Source: Parachlorella kessleri
Lineage: Eukaryota > Chlorophyta > Trebouxiophyceae > Chlorellales > Chlorellaceae
Assembly (NCBI GenBank): GCA_001598975.1
Contig: BBXU01000010.1
Span: forward strand, 1-36,017
Direction: 5' to 3'
DNA length: 36,017 nucleotides
Shown: piece by piece, positions 1-18,277 of the stretch
Layout: every line of letters begins with the position of its first letter
Numbering within the stretch: the stretch's first letter is position 1
Made by a program: the position numbers and the translations under genes
Notes under the pieces: model-generated
Seen by the model: only the letters and a program-made list of their open reading frames with translations
Database searches by the model: none
Told to the model about the DNA's origin: nothing

Positions 1-1620
1 TGGTGGGGCCTTCAATGCCGGGCATGGCACCTGGGCACAGCGGGTGAGGATTGCGCGCCCTTGACCCTCCTATGGGGTGGGCTCAGGGCAGCACTAAAAA
101 ACAAGTGTCAAGGCAACCATGAGAAAAAGTTCCCATCAGCTTCCTTGCCAGAGGCAGACGAACAACTCACCCACCCCCTCTCCCCGACCCACACACGCGC
201 GCGAGTGCCACCCACCTGGGCTCCTGACGCGGCTGGAGGGCGAGCGCGTGAATCCCCTCACGTGCATCTCGTAGATCACCAGATCCTCCATGGGCAGGTT
301 CAGGGGCCGGTCCCCCTCCCAGTCAAACTCGGCACCCGTGCCGCGGCGCTGTGGCAGGGCTGCCGCCGCCTGGGGCCAGGTGGCGGCGTGGCCCAGCACG
401 CCGGGGGTGCCGTAAGGGAGGTCCTGCGGGGAGGGGCACGCAGCGGGGGAGGGCTGGGGTGGGTTGCTGTGAGCTTCCAGTGGGTGGTGGTGGCTGAGGG
501 CCTGTGGGGGAGCTGGCGGCCAGGGGTGCTCACCAGGTGCAGGGTGGCCATGTCAGACAGAGCGTGCATTTCGTCATGCAGCTTTTCCGGGCTTGCGTCA
601 GTTTAGCAGAGGGCAGGCCCACAGCAGCGAGGTGGCTGCGAGGGGCTGCTAGGGAGCAGCACTGCTTCCAATAGACAGGCCACAGGCCAGAACGCTGCCT
701 CTGGCAAGCTTGAGCCTGGGTGGCACAACCCCATGACTGCTAGCAGTACGACCGCAGGCAGCCAGCTGGTCCAATACGCGTTGTGTCGCCCCACCTTGCC
801 CATCTCGCCCCACACCCTGCGGCCGTTGAGGATGACCTTGGCATACGGGTCCAGCACAACTCGGTCCTGCACCAGAGTGGTGGCAGCACGTTACGACACC
901 CCTGCTCCACCCTTGTTCCGCGGAGCACCATTCGATCTGGCACAAGCCGGGGCACATGCGCCATTTAGGGGAGGTCGACAGCTGTGGGTGGGGAAAGCAT
1001 ACACGTGCAGCGCTCCAAGCCCAGGCCAAGCGCACACCACCCTACTGAAGGGAGGCCACATCACACCACTAACCTGGCTGAACCTGTGGCCCTCTGCCGC
1101 CACATCCTCGGGGTTCTCCTGGTGCGGCCCAAACACGCGGAACCCTGCAGCAGCAACAAAGTAGCCCAAACATTGAGCACCCCGCAGTACCTGGCTGCTG
1201 TGTGGGATGTTGCTGCCCTGCTGGCAAGAATGAGGAGCCCAGCGTGAAGCCAAGGCCAACACCAAATGCTACGTATGGGTTGCCCAGCTCACCAAGGGGC
1301 AAGCCTCAGCAGATGGTGAGATGAAGCCAGGGGCACAGGCAGGACCCTTCCAGTCCCAAACACGACTTAATAGTAGGCAGGCACACCTCCGCACTTTCCC
1401 TCCCCCGGTCCCTCCTCCCCCACCTCAGCGCCCACCCACCGTAGAGAAGGGTGGAGTCCAAGTCCGGCAGCATGACATGCCAGGTGTCGCCTGTGCGGTT
1501 GAGGCGGGGGTCCAGCAGCACCTCGTGCGTGGCGCGCCCCTCGCGCAGGTCGTGCTCAGTGAACACGCAGAGGCTCACGCCCCAGGCGCTGCCAGAGAAC
1601 AGCGCAAAGTTGGTGGCCCC
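1..1620 (-). CDS. ISA1: Isoamylase-type starch debranching enzyme, ISA1-like (partial)
   Basis: Isoamylases of the ISA1 class (GH13 with an N-terminal CBM48) hydrolyse misplaced alpha-1,6 branches in the plastid so that amylopectin can crystallise; the Chlamydomonas counterpart is STA7. Five minus-strand exons join in phase: 1620-1440, 1144-1074, 866-795, 423-216 and 30 to beyond base 1. The first encodes the CBM48 start (GATNFALFSGSAWGVSLCVF). The next ones carry GFRVFGPHQENPED and RVVLDPYAKVILNGRRVWGE. The fourth carries FDWEGDRPLNLPMEDLVIYE followed by MHVRGFTRSPSS. FDWEGD plus MHVRGFTR match the ISA1 subgroup rather than ISA3 (MNVRAFT). The catalytic Asp/Glu/Asp of the barrel lie off the left edge. 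The transit peptide and the residues before CBM48 are not resolved; the exon at 1620 opens in phase 0, so at least one more coding exon lies upstream. Confidence 0.88.
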
Positions 1621-4172
1621 CTGCAGTGGGTGGTGGGCCAAGGGGGGAGGTCGCTGTGGGGTCGGGCTGAGGCAAGCTGTCGCAGCATGCAAGATCTTCT
1701 GCATGTTGGGACTGGCTTCATGCAAGTACACCCGAGAGGGAAGGGAGGAGGCAGCAGGAGGTCAGAAGTGCGGTGTTGGGAGGGCACCCGCACCATCCGC
1801 AAGGGCCTGGCTTGGCGAGGGGTAAGACTGCCACTTTGCCCTTTTCATATGGTAACTCTCTCTGCTACAGCAGTCGGCATGGTTATCTATAAAAGCAGAA
1901 TGGGCCAGTGGCCCAGGGTAACGCCGGCCTTGCTCGCACCGTGTCTGGGTCCAACGTCGCCCCCAGTGGCAGCGGCTTTCCCACCCTGGGGCTACCGTGG
2001 GCCGAGGAGGAGGGCTGCCCAGAGCGTTGAGTGGGCACCAGCCTGATAGGAGCTGGCTTTGCTGCAGGCTCAGCAGGGCGTACAGGGGGCGTGGGGGCAA
2101 AGACAGCCTGCAGCAGGCCTGCCTGCCTCCCAACCCTCCCACGCCATGTTCTGCGCCATGAAACAAAACCAGCGGCACGGCCGTGTCAAGTTGCCGCGCA
2201 TTGGGTCTTCTTGAAAATATCCAAGCTTGCTGGGAAGGGCTGAGCTAGTCACCTGAGGCTGGGTCGTGAGCAAATCTGTCGGAGTATTTCACTCGTTGAC
2301 CCCGTCTGCAGGCTGCAGGGTGCCCCAGGTAGGCGTGCCTGCCCCAGCATCGATACCAAAACTCCTAGGCGAGGACAAGTGTGTGAATGAGTGTGGCAAT
2401 GACCAATGATCGATACTACCGAAAGGCCCTGGCCATCTAACACGTAGTGCTTATAATTCAATCCAGGGGGAAGATCTGGTGGGCGTGGGCGTGCCGAATT
2501 GATGGAAACTGGCACCCCAACCTGGACCAAGCACGCTGCCAGGTCACACCATTTCGTGCGTGGCACGAGCGCAAGACACGGGCAGCCATGGGATATCTTG
2601 TTTCGCAGGTCGTCAGTGACAAGGCCCACACCTGGAAAGTCACCGCTGGACGGAGTCGGGGGGGGGGGGCAGCAGTCACCTGAGTGGGGGAACTGTGCCA
2701 GTCTGCACTGGAAAGCCTTCATGTAGAGTGGTAGTCAGTGCAGCCTGTTTCAAATAGAGTGAGGATGTGTGAAACAGCGTGCACAGCAGGTGTGCACAGC
2801 TTGTCAGTGTAGGGGCCAACCAGTGAGCAAACAGCCATGTTGGCATTCCTCAAAGCGTGGACTCCAACGGTTGCAAGACCCCATAGCGCAGGAAAGATTT
2901 CTTCTTGGCAGCAAGGAGTGCATCAGCAGCGTCAGCAGAAGAAGTTACAAGGACGAAAAGTGCTGCAAGGGCAGGCATGCTTGTGAAGTCCAGTCACGCC
3001 CGTGAAGTGCAGGAGGCGGGGCAGCAGGATATGGCAGTGAGGAAGAGGTGTAACGCGCATGCTTCTCTGAAGCGGGATGGAGCACTAAGACCTTCCTATC
3101 ACACCGTATGCAGCACGACTGCCCATGCCTCATGCTCGCCAGGCCTGGCCACAGCTGCTGCAGAGTGACGTTACCACCGTATGGGCTCCGGCTGGTGTCC
3201 GCCGGCTAGCTGCTCGCCCAGCAAGCTGTCCATCAGTGTTAGGTCTTAGATGGTCACTGGATGGCATCTTGCCACCAGTACACTACTTGGTCCGGCCACT
3301 CTGTGGATTTGGTCACTTGCAGCAGCCAGCGGTTGTCATGGTTGCTAAGTAACACAAGCAGCAGCCACCCTGCGCTTGTTCGAATGCGGTACGCTTACGA
3401 AACGCAGCTATCTAGAGGCTGCTGCAGAAGAACAACCTCTCCTGCGAGCTGGCTGTCCCAAGTTGGTCTGCACAGGTGCAGAAAGGCAGGCCACTGCTAG
3501 GCCTGCACCTGAGACCCTGATTGGACAGAAGGCCAACCCCATGCACCGTGCCAGCGCTGCCACTCTCTGGGACCAGTGTGGGGGCTGCCTCAGTCGCCGT
3601 GTCGGATCAACAGAGGTGCAGGCTTAAAGTTGCTGCTTCGCACTCAAAGCTTGCTGGCTGCCCAAGGCTGCCAGCAGATTTAAGCACTGGGCCTGGCTCA
3701 AGTGAGGCCCAGGCAAACTGGTACCGCAAGTGCAGCACAGCAGACAAGCTCACCCATACCACCCCTCTGTTCGCATTGCCTGCCATCATAAGTGAATAAC
3801 GTACCGAAGTGTAAATGGTGCCACGAGCAGCCCCCCTCGGTGGTGGCCCTCAGCACGGGCAGATGTGCCACTGCCTGGAGCAGGGTTTGATATTCCCTGC
3901 CGTACCATCAGCATGGGTAGGCAGGACAGGATGCGACCTTGAGCACAGGGCGCCAGCATTCGCCTAGTCGGCTGAAAGGCTTTCCCCCATACGTGCCATA
4001 TTAGACACCGTCAACTGTGACGTGCCCAAACAGGTTTTTTTAGCATGAGCTGAGCCTGGTGAGCCCGTCCAGACGTCCGTCTCACTGGCATAGTGACCGA
4101 CCTGTTACGCTACCCTGCTCTTGCGGGCTTCATCGGCTCGCAAGGACCGGAGTAGGCAGCAACTCTTACGAC
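1621..4172. other. Unresolved 5' part of the isoamylase gene plus intergenic DNA
   Basis: Nothing here can be assigned to a known family. The missing 5' exons of the minus-strand isoamylase should lie in its left part, but no CBM48-start motif was found upstream of 1620. An ATG-initiated minus-strand frame runs from 2722 to 2249 (157 codons). It has no recognised domain and could hold the first exon. A G12 run lies at 2658-2669. The right part, up to 4172, should contain the promoter and 5' leader of the plus-strand bZIP gene; an in-frame region upstream of its ATG has no earlier ATG. Confidence 0.4.
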
Positions 4173-7100
4173 ATGGATCATCCCATGCTGCCCGGTGGGC
4201 CCGGTGACTTCAACTACGCAGCCTTCTCTGGGGCCTTCGGCAACCAACCTGGAAACCAGGTGAACGGGCCAAACTTGCCGCCGAGCCGACCAGCTGCACA
4301 AGGTCCCGAACTGTGGGGCAGAGGACAGGCTGGTGCGGACTCGTCACTTTCCTTCCTCCCCCAGGACCTGTTTCAGCCCCCTGAGCTCCAGCCCGGCAAC
4401 TACCCTCCAGCACTGGGTGTGCTGGCGCTGCAGCAGCAGCAGCAGCAGTTATTGCCAGCGGACCTGCTTAACTTCACCACAGACCTGCCACCACCCCACT
4501 CATTGCACGCAGCCCTCCAGCAGCAGAATAATCACCACTACCTTCAACAGCAGCGGCAACAGGAGCCGCAGGTGTCGCTCCAGCGGCAGCAGCAGCAGCA
4601 CGTGGGAGCGCAGCATGACGTCCAACCCGTGCAGGAACAGCCAACCTCCTCGCAGCGGACTGCTCCTCCAGACAGGGACGCCAAGCAGGCACTGGCGCGC
4701 CAGAAGAACAGGGAGGTACGTTTTGCAGCTCCGTTGCCTGCGCTTGTGGCGCGGTGGATGCGGCCTGACCTGCAGGAGCTTACTGATGATTCTTCGTCAA
4801 GCCTCCCGTATCCATGCTTATTGCCATCTAAGCTGAGGGCATCCTGCCTTGCCGCCGGTCAGCCCGCCCCACCCTGCCCTCCCTACCCTTGTGGCGGTCT
4901 GCAGGCGCAGCAGCGGTTCAGGGAGCGGCAGCGGGCTAAGCTGGCTGAGGCGAGCGTGGAGTATGACAAGGTTGCGGAAGAGGTGGAGCGGCTCCGGCTG
5001 GAGAATGTGACGCTGGCAAAGCAGGTGGGTGGGCTTCGCCGGTTGGGATTTGCTGTCCCGGTGGTAATTTGGTGGGATGGGCCTCCTTTCTGATACTTGC
5101 AGGGTTGCGGGGATATGCGTCGTGCTGCCTGGGAGCTCTATGATGGTGGTACGGGCTCTGCAAGCAACCATAACGTGCATGCCTTGCATCTGAGTTGTGG
5201 CGGGCAGTTGTGGTCACCTCCCTGCTGGTAATATTGGTCATCTATCACTTAACCTGCTTGGCGCACAGCGTGCAGGAGCTGCGCCCTGTTACCCTGCGTA
5301 CTGGTTACCACCCAGCTGACTGGCTGAGTGCAGAACTCAATTATGGAGAAGGTGCTCACTGTGCGAGACGCCATGATGCGCGCGTTTGACGAGTTCAAGG
5401 TGAAACTGGCGGGGTTTTTGCTTGGGGACTCTTCAATATGGCAGGCTTGCTCTCTACTTGCTATATGATGCCCTCCACTTGGGGTTCGGTTTTTCCGCCC
5501 CACTCCACATCGATAATGGGCAAACAACGAAACCTGCAGAAGGGCTAGGCTTAAAGTCAGGGAAGCACACCGCAGTGCCAGCAGTTCTGAAAGACTGCCT
5601 TGTGGCCCTAAGTGGCTGGCAGTGGTGACTGTGATGCCCTTACGGCAGCGCACTGTCCTGATGCTCTCATGCAGCTCTGCCGTGCAGGGTGTGACAGTGC
5701 AGCAGCAGCTGGGCCAAGCTGAGGCGGAGCGTGCGCAGGGGTTGATGAAGGCGATCCACGACCTACCCACGGTGGAGGACATGGACCAGTTCACCAGCTC
5801 TTCAGAGGCCTCCAAAGGGCGGCAACAGCGGCAATGGCAGGGGGAGGAGGGAGATGGACCCTCCCCTGGGTCTAGCCCAGAGGCTGCTGCGGGGCGCAGC
5901 CTGCAGCCCGCCAAGCTGGCAGGTGGCGGGAGCGGTGCGCAGCAGGGCCAGGAGCAGCAGCAGCAGGCGGAGCAGGGGCAGCAGGCTCAGGAGGGCGTCG
6001 CAGCGCTGTCGCCGTTCAAGCAGGCAGCAACCACCGTCGCCGGCCCTGCGGGCTGCATTGAGAGCAGTGACGCCGCTGCTGCTGCTGGTGGCAGCGGCGC
6101 CAGCAGCAGCGGCGGGGTGCCCGAGCGGCCGCCCTCCCCGAATGGTGTTGTCCCCGGCGGGCCCGCGGGGCCCATCTGGGCGGGCATGCGGTCGGGCAGT
6201 GCGGCGGGGGTGGAGATAGACGGCTCAGTGCTGGCGCGTGCAGAGTCTATCCCGCGGCCCACAAACCAGGCGGTGGTGCAGCGGCTGCAGTGCATGGCCT
6301 CCGCCCAGGACTTTGTGCAGTATTGGGCCCAGTGGAAGGTTAGTCACACAGGCCGTATTGTGCGGTGGGCAAGCTGCGGAGCCTTGGTGGGACTCACCGT
6401 TGGTACTGGCCAGCTTGCATGGCGCTTGGATGGTTCTCTCAGTTGCGCCCTGACGTGGGCCCTCTGTTAGCATGGAAGCCTTACCTGCCATATTGTTGTA
6501 TTAGGAAGGGGAAGATGACGCGAGTGAAGGGGAAGCCCCAGCACACTTCAACAAGTGGTAGCACGTGTGGCGGTCGGCTGGTGCGTGTGATGTCAGGCCT
6601 GCTTCGCAAGGTCCAGGGCAGTGCAGCGAGGCGAAGGTGCCGACGAACACTACTGACTGCAGGCTGAGGCGGCTCGTGTGTGCGACCTTGCAAATGCGAA
6701 TGGGTGGGGTTATCAGGAGCTGAAGGAGGCAGATGTTCTCATGGATGACATCATCACGGTGAGGCCCTGCAAGCCTGCATGCACCCGCAGTGCATGGGAG
6801 GGCAGGCTGGGGCGCAGCCCGCAGAGGGCCGTGAAACGACTGAGTTTGGTGAAGGGTGGTGCTGCGGAGAAGGGCCTGCAGGCCCTCTTGTGACTGCGCC
6901 CGCTGATCAACTTGCCAGACACAAGCTTGGTCCAAAGCTGCCAGTATGCTGTCTGTCTTGTTACATTCCGTCTGATGTGTCAGACAGGGTGACACGAATG
7001 GGATGGTCCTGTTGTGGTGGGCGCAGATGTGGTGGCATGCGGCGCAGCTGAAGCCGTCATATATGATCCACTTGATCGAGACCGCCACCAGGAAGAACCA

Positions 7101-8989
7101 GGCTGTGGAGGAGGAGGTGTCGCGCAGTATCGCGGTGCGTGCTGGGAAGTTGACGTGGGAACGTGCAGTCGCGGGTGGTGGCAAGTGTCAGTCCTGGATG
7201 CGCTGTGGGCAAGGAGCAGGATGGCGGGCAGGGCAGGTGATCAGATTACCCAAGGCTCACAAAGCACTTGTTGAGGTCACGGGAGACGGGCGGTTTGGAC
7301 TTGTCCGTCCATGGACTTGGCGGCAAGTCGGATGGGATTTGATGAGTTCAAGGGTACTGTGCGCAGCTTGGTTGAAGTCACAGCTCCTCCTGCAATGGAA
7401 GCGGCTGTGGCAGCGTGGTTGTTCGCTGTTCAACTCTCGCATATACCCACCATGCTCTGCATCTAGTTGGGCCTCCTGCCATCTAAGCTCTTCCGTGCTC
7501 GGCACCTTTCTCCGTTGGCTGCAGGACCACATTGGTCCCCAACTGGATGCGGGCTCGCGCCGCATACTGCGGCGGTCCTGGCAGCAATACATGCGCCGCC
7601 TGGCGCGCGCGGCCATCGGGGTGAGCCGCTGGGTGCAGCGGCTGCAGCAGATCGCAGCCCCCACGGAGCTCAAGTCGATGCGCAGCCTGGCTGCGGGGGC
7701 AGTTGAGGTGGGTGGCTTGGCCGGCCTATTGTTGAGACCAATGCACAAGCAAGGTTAAGAGGTTGGCGGGGGGGGAGCGTAGGCAAAGATGGATGGCTGC
7801 TGTGAGGTTGGAGGGGTGGCTGTGACGTGCGGGTATGAGCCAGCCGCGGCAGCGGTGTTGCTAGGGGTGACCTGGGTAGTCTGTGCTACCATGCAACTCA
7901 GTTTGTGAGTCAGTTGCAAGGTCTGCTGCCTCAAGACTGCCCAGTGGCTGCAGCTAGCACCTCCTGCTGCCAGGGACACCAACGTCTCGGCGGGGGCTGC
8001 GCTGTGCCTGTGTGTGCAGATATTTGACATCACGCAGCACATGCGCATGGCTGTGGAGGAGGAGTACTTGGCCAGGTGAGGGCAGCGCAGTGCAGCGTGG
8101 GTGCACTCGTGTACAGCCTCCCAGTGGCCTGGCAATGCCGGCTAGCTGGGGCCTACCTGGTGCCTCCCACTGACTCCCTGTGCTGCTGCCCACGGTCCTC
8201 TGCTTCCTGTTCAAGCCTGCAACTGATCATTGCCTCTTGCCATTTGCCATCATTGCTGGTTTTAGTCATGTGTGTGTCAAGCGGGATGTCACCTAGTACC
8301 TGGATGCTGACCCTGGGCTTGACAAGGCGTGCCCGCCTGGGTGCCCTGTGTGTGTGTGCAGCATGGAGTTCCTAGCCAACATCACGCCGGCCGTGACTCA
8401 CAAGCAAAAGCTTGAAATCAAGTACGTGCACGCCTGCGGCTGCTGTGTCTCCCTGCCTGTGGCTTGCTTGTTTTGGGCAGTGCAGCAGCCTGCATGCCAG
8501 TATGTGTTGCGCGCTGGCACCCCCTCCCAAGTTGGTGTGCTCCGAAGTAATACAGGCCCCTTCCATGTGATGACGTGGCAGTTTGCTGGCAGCCAAGTGC
8601 GGCCTTTTCAGCACCCTAGCGCCCATGTGCATGCGCATACCGGCCTATTCACGCATGTATTCATGTGAGAGACATCTAGGTAGCCATGGTTGTCACCCCG
8701 TCTAATGCGCCATGCAGCTACCCGTTGCAGCTACATGGCGCTGCCCTACCTGCCCGACTGGGTGGGCGTCATGTACCACATTCTGAGGCAGGACGGACCC
8801 GGCGACGGCAGTGGCAGCCATGACAGCGTGTCACGGGCCCTGCCAGTCACTGCGGGTGCTTTCCTGCCTGGGCCCCAGTGGAGCCAGCAGGGCCAGCAGC
8901 AGCCCCAGGGGGTGCGCCAGCAGGCAGAGCAGCACCGGCCGCTGCTGCCGGCGCCAGCGGGCGTGCAAGTGCAGCCCTCTCAGGAGTAA
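4173..8989 (+). CDS. bZIP transcription factor with YAP-like basic region and long C-terminal helical region
   Basis: This is a nuclear DNA-binding protein of the basic leucine zipper family. Proposed exons: 4173-4715, 4905-5024, 5334-5399, 5688-6338, 6663-6758, 7027-7134, 7525-7707, 8020-8075, 8362-8421 and 8731-8989, giving 713 residues with all phases consistent. The N-terminus is Gln-rich, with a pure CAG run at 4431-4448. The basic region KQALARQKNREAQQRFRERQ spans the first intron and keeps the N-x7-R signature. The zipper follows, continuing into VTLAKQ and then NSIMEKVLTVRDAMM. Exon 4 is a low-complexity Gln/Ala/Gly/Ser linker ending DFVQYWAQWK. The remaining exons encode a Trp- and charge-rich helical region that I do not recognise. 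An acidic open stretch at 6505-6557 with plausible splice sites was left out because including it breaks the frame. The DNA target and physiological role are unknown. Confidence 0.78.
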
Positions 8990-10147
8990 TGCTGGGGGTG
9001 TGGAGGGTGGGGTGAACGTCGTCACAGTGCGGTGTAGTAGTTTCCTTGACTGACTGACCAATGGGCTGGGGCTATTAAAGGGCCGTACCTGGATGATCCC
9101 TCTGTCTGCCTTGTGTTGTGTTGGTGTTAAAGGCAATCGGAACTTCAACAGGACCCAGATGATGAGTGTGGCAGAATGTATAGGGTGCTCGTTCCCCAGG
9201 ATTTATGAGTGCATTTGTCCAGTGTCATGTGGCTTGCCTGCTGGGCGGAGACACAGTTTGTGAGTGTGTGTATTCACATCCTACCTGTTACTTGCCTAGT
9301 GTGCTTGGCATTGCATCCATCCTTTCTGAAGACTCATCCCTTCTGCGGATCCCCCTTATATCTTCCCCTTCTTTACCCTATACTCTTGAGCCTGCAGCGA
9401 CAGGCGGGGCATCCACGGGAGAGACTGGCTGGCGTCTGCCCCCCGGCCAGCTCCCTTCCTGTGGCATACCCCTCTCTCTTCCCTATCTGTGTTTGGCCAG
9501 CGTGGTGCGTCGCAGTGCATCTGTATATGTTTTGTAGCCATTACTACTTGGAGGCCTGACCAGTGGAGGCCCATCAACTGCGTTTGCTTCTTTGTTTGAG
9601 CTGTGTGAATTGCAGTGGGGGTTCCGTGTTAGCTCACCCAGAGTTGTGTACTGAGGTGCTGTGATTACGCCAAGTGGAATGGTGCTGAGATGCCAAAAGT
9701 GCAAAGCAGTGGCAGGGACTGGGTGCTGCACTCCCCATTACGCTCTATGTAACTCCTTCTGTAACACCGAGACGTTTGAAAGCACACCATCGCGACCAGC
9801 GCTACAATGTTTCGATACACTTGAGAAAGCGCTATACATTCTCTAAAACCAGCTATGGACGCAGCGCGCCGGCTGGTGCTCAACCACTCACAGAGTGCCA
9901 GCGACAATACCTTGGCCTCGTTCCCTTAGCACACGGGTAAGCACAAGGCAGTGCATTTTGAGAGCGCAGACCTGCCACCCCTAGGTCACTCCTGCAGAAC
10001 TACCAAGCTCTCCACCAGCAGACTCTGAAGAGCTTGCCCACGCATCTGTTCTGACACCCCCCTGCTCCTGCAATTGCGGCATTGGAGCTGTGCACACACA
10101 ATGACCTCCCACTGACGCCACGATTTGCTGCAGTTTTGATACCGAAG
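8990..10147. other. Convergent 3' region between the bZIP gene and the Shg1-like gene
   Basis: No coding potential recognised. The interval should hold the 3' UTRs of both neighbours. Two TGTAA motifs, at 9748-9752 and 9760-9764, are candidate poly(A) signals for the plus-strand bZIP transcript, which would then have a 3' UTR of about 770 bases. Open frames of about 110 codons near 9205-9559 overlap each other in two frames and show no family signature. I saw no TGTAA on the minus strand for the Shg1-like gene. Confidence 0.5.
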
Positions 10148-11021
10148 TCAGGGCTTCTGCTGCTGGCGCTCCTCCCAGACTTTGCAAAGGGTCTCCTGCA
10201 CTGCTCCCTCTATCCCTGTGCTGACCCCATACTGCTCGTCGGTCAAGACCTGCCACATCGCTTTGGTTGCCTCCTCTAGCATCCGCTCCCTGCAAGGAGG
10301 CAGAGATGATGAGGCATTCCTCAGCTCCTCGACAGGTGGGCGGCTGGGAAGGCCAGGAAAGGTCACTGGAAGTTCTGGGGCTGCAAGTGGCTCGGAGGGC
10401 AGCTGATCTAATACAGCCAGCACATGCAGCATAGCCCAATAGGAGTCTCTTATGCACATCTCTGGAAAGGATGATGTAACTGTTGCACAGCTTCACCAAT
10501 CCCAGCTATGCCGCCTGTGATGGTGAGACCTACCCCAGCAGCCACACCGCCACAAGGTGGGCACTACAGGAGCCGTCAAGTATCGGGCACTGATGGGCCC
10601 TTGCAAGGGGGCAACCAGAGCCAAGGGTAACACTCACTCGAGCTCCTTCCTGACACTCTCAAAGAGCTTCTTGCGGTTCCCAAGGTCCTGTGCAGACTTA
10701 TAGGCCTTGGACTTGGAGATGAGCTCCTCGGCCTTCTCACGGAGCCCTTTCTGCACAAGGCAACACAGCTTTGGCTCCGTCTGACGATGCATGGCCGCGC
10801 AGGCCTCTCGGGTGTGAACAGCCTACTAGGCAGCTGAGAGGCTGGGCTGGGCGACAGCTGACAGCTGTGCCACCAGGAAAGCCCCCTCAGCCTCATAGGC
10901 AGGTCACCTAAGCGCTCACATGTTGCTTCAGCTCCTGCAGCGCCTTCAGCCTAAGCTTATCGAAGGTTCCTGCGTCGGTTATCTGCTTAAGCACCTCCTG
11001 GCTGTCCAAGGCAGCGCTCAT
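10148..11021 (-). CDS. Small Shg1/BOD1-like protein (putative COMPASS subunit)
   Basis: Three exons (11021-10920, 10750-10638, 10289-10148) join in phase to a 118-residue, almost wholly helical protein. It begins MSAALDSQEVLKQITDAGTF and ends EERQQQKP. The order of motifs fits the Shg1/BOD1 family: an early GTFDKLRLKALQEL block, then LREKAEELI, then NRKKLFESVRKELE, then a C-terminal helix with AVQETLCKVW. Family members associate with Set1/COMPASS histone H3K4 methyltransferase complexes or, as BOD1, with kinetochore phosphatase control. The ATG follows an AGC-rich leader and is the first in frame. Length suits the compact family core. The gene is head-to-head with the DCAF8-like gene. The gene structure is well supported; the family call rests on a short motif pattern and is moderate. 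Confidence 0.66.
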
Positions 11022-11217
11022 GCTGGCGAGGCTTCCATGTCAAGCCATGATGACCACCACAAGATACTATCAAATACCTGCAACCGAGCAAAACGATTGG
11101 ATGCAAATCAATGGAGTGCAACTTTCGTTCTGCTTGTGTAGTCACCATCACGTTAGACATGGACGAGCACTAGGTTGGGTTCATCCACCCGAGCCCACGT
11201 AGCTGGAGCCAGCAATC
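11022..11217. promoter_or_regulatory. Compact bidirectional promoter (Shg1-like / DCAF8-like)
   Basis: Only 196 bases separate the two divergent start codons, so both 5' leaders and both promoters must share this DNA, unless a non-coding first exon lies elsewhere. An inverted CCAAT box (ATTGG, 11096-11100) sits near the centre. An in-frame TAG at 11200 precedes the plus-strand ATG at 11218 and supports that start. No clear TATA box is seen. Confidence 0.6.

Positions 11218-18277
<7,060 letters not shown>

Noticed and set aside
540..600. Possible extra isoamylase exon (minus strand, reading around MHALSDMATLHL)
   Set aside because: The exons at 866-795 and 423-216 join directly in phase as GEMGK then DLPYGTPGV, matching the family. 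The extra stretch lacks a good acceptor and is unneeded.
3360..3400. TTCGAATGC, resembling a tRNA B box
   Set aside because: No matching A box, acceptor stem or anticodon arm can be drawn around it.
9205..9559. Two overlapping plus-strand frames of about 110 codons
   Set aside because: They lie in the expected bZIP 3' UTR, overlap in two frames and show no domain or splice logic.
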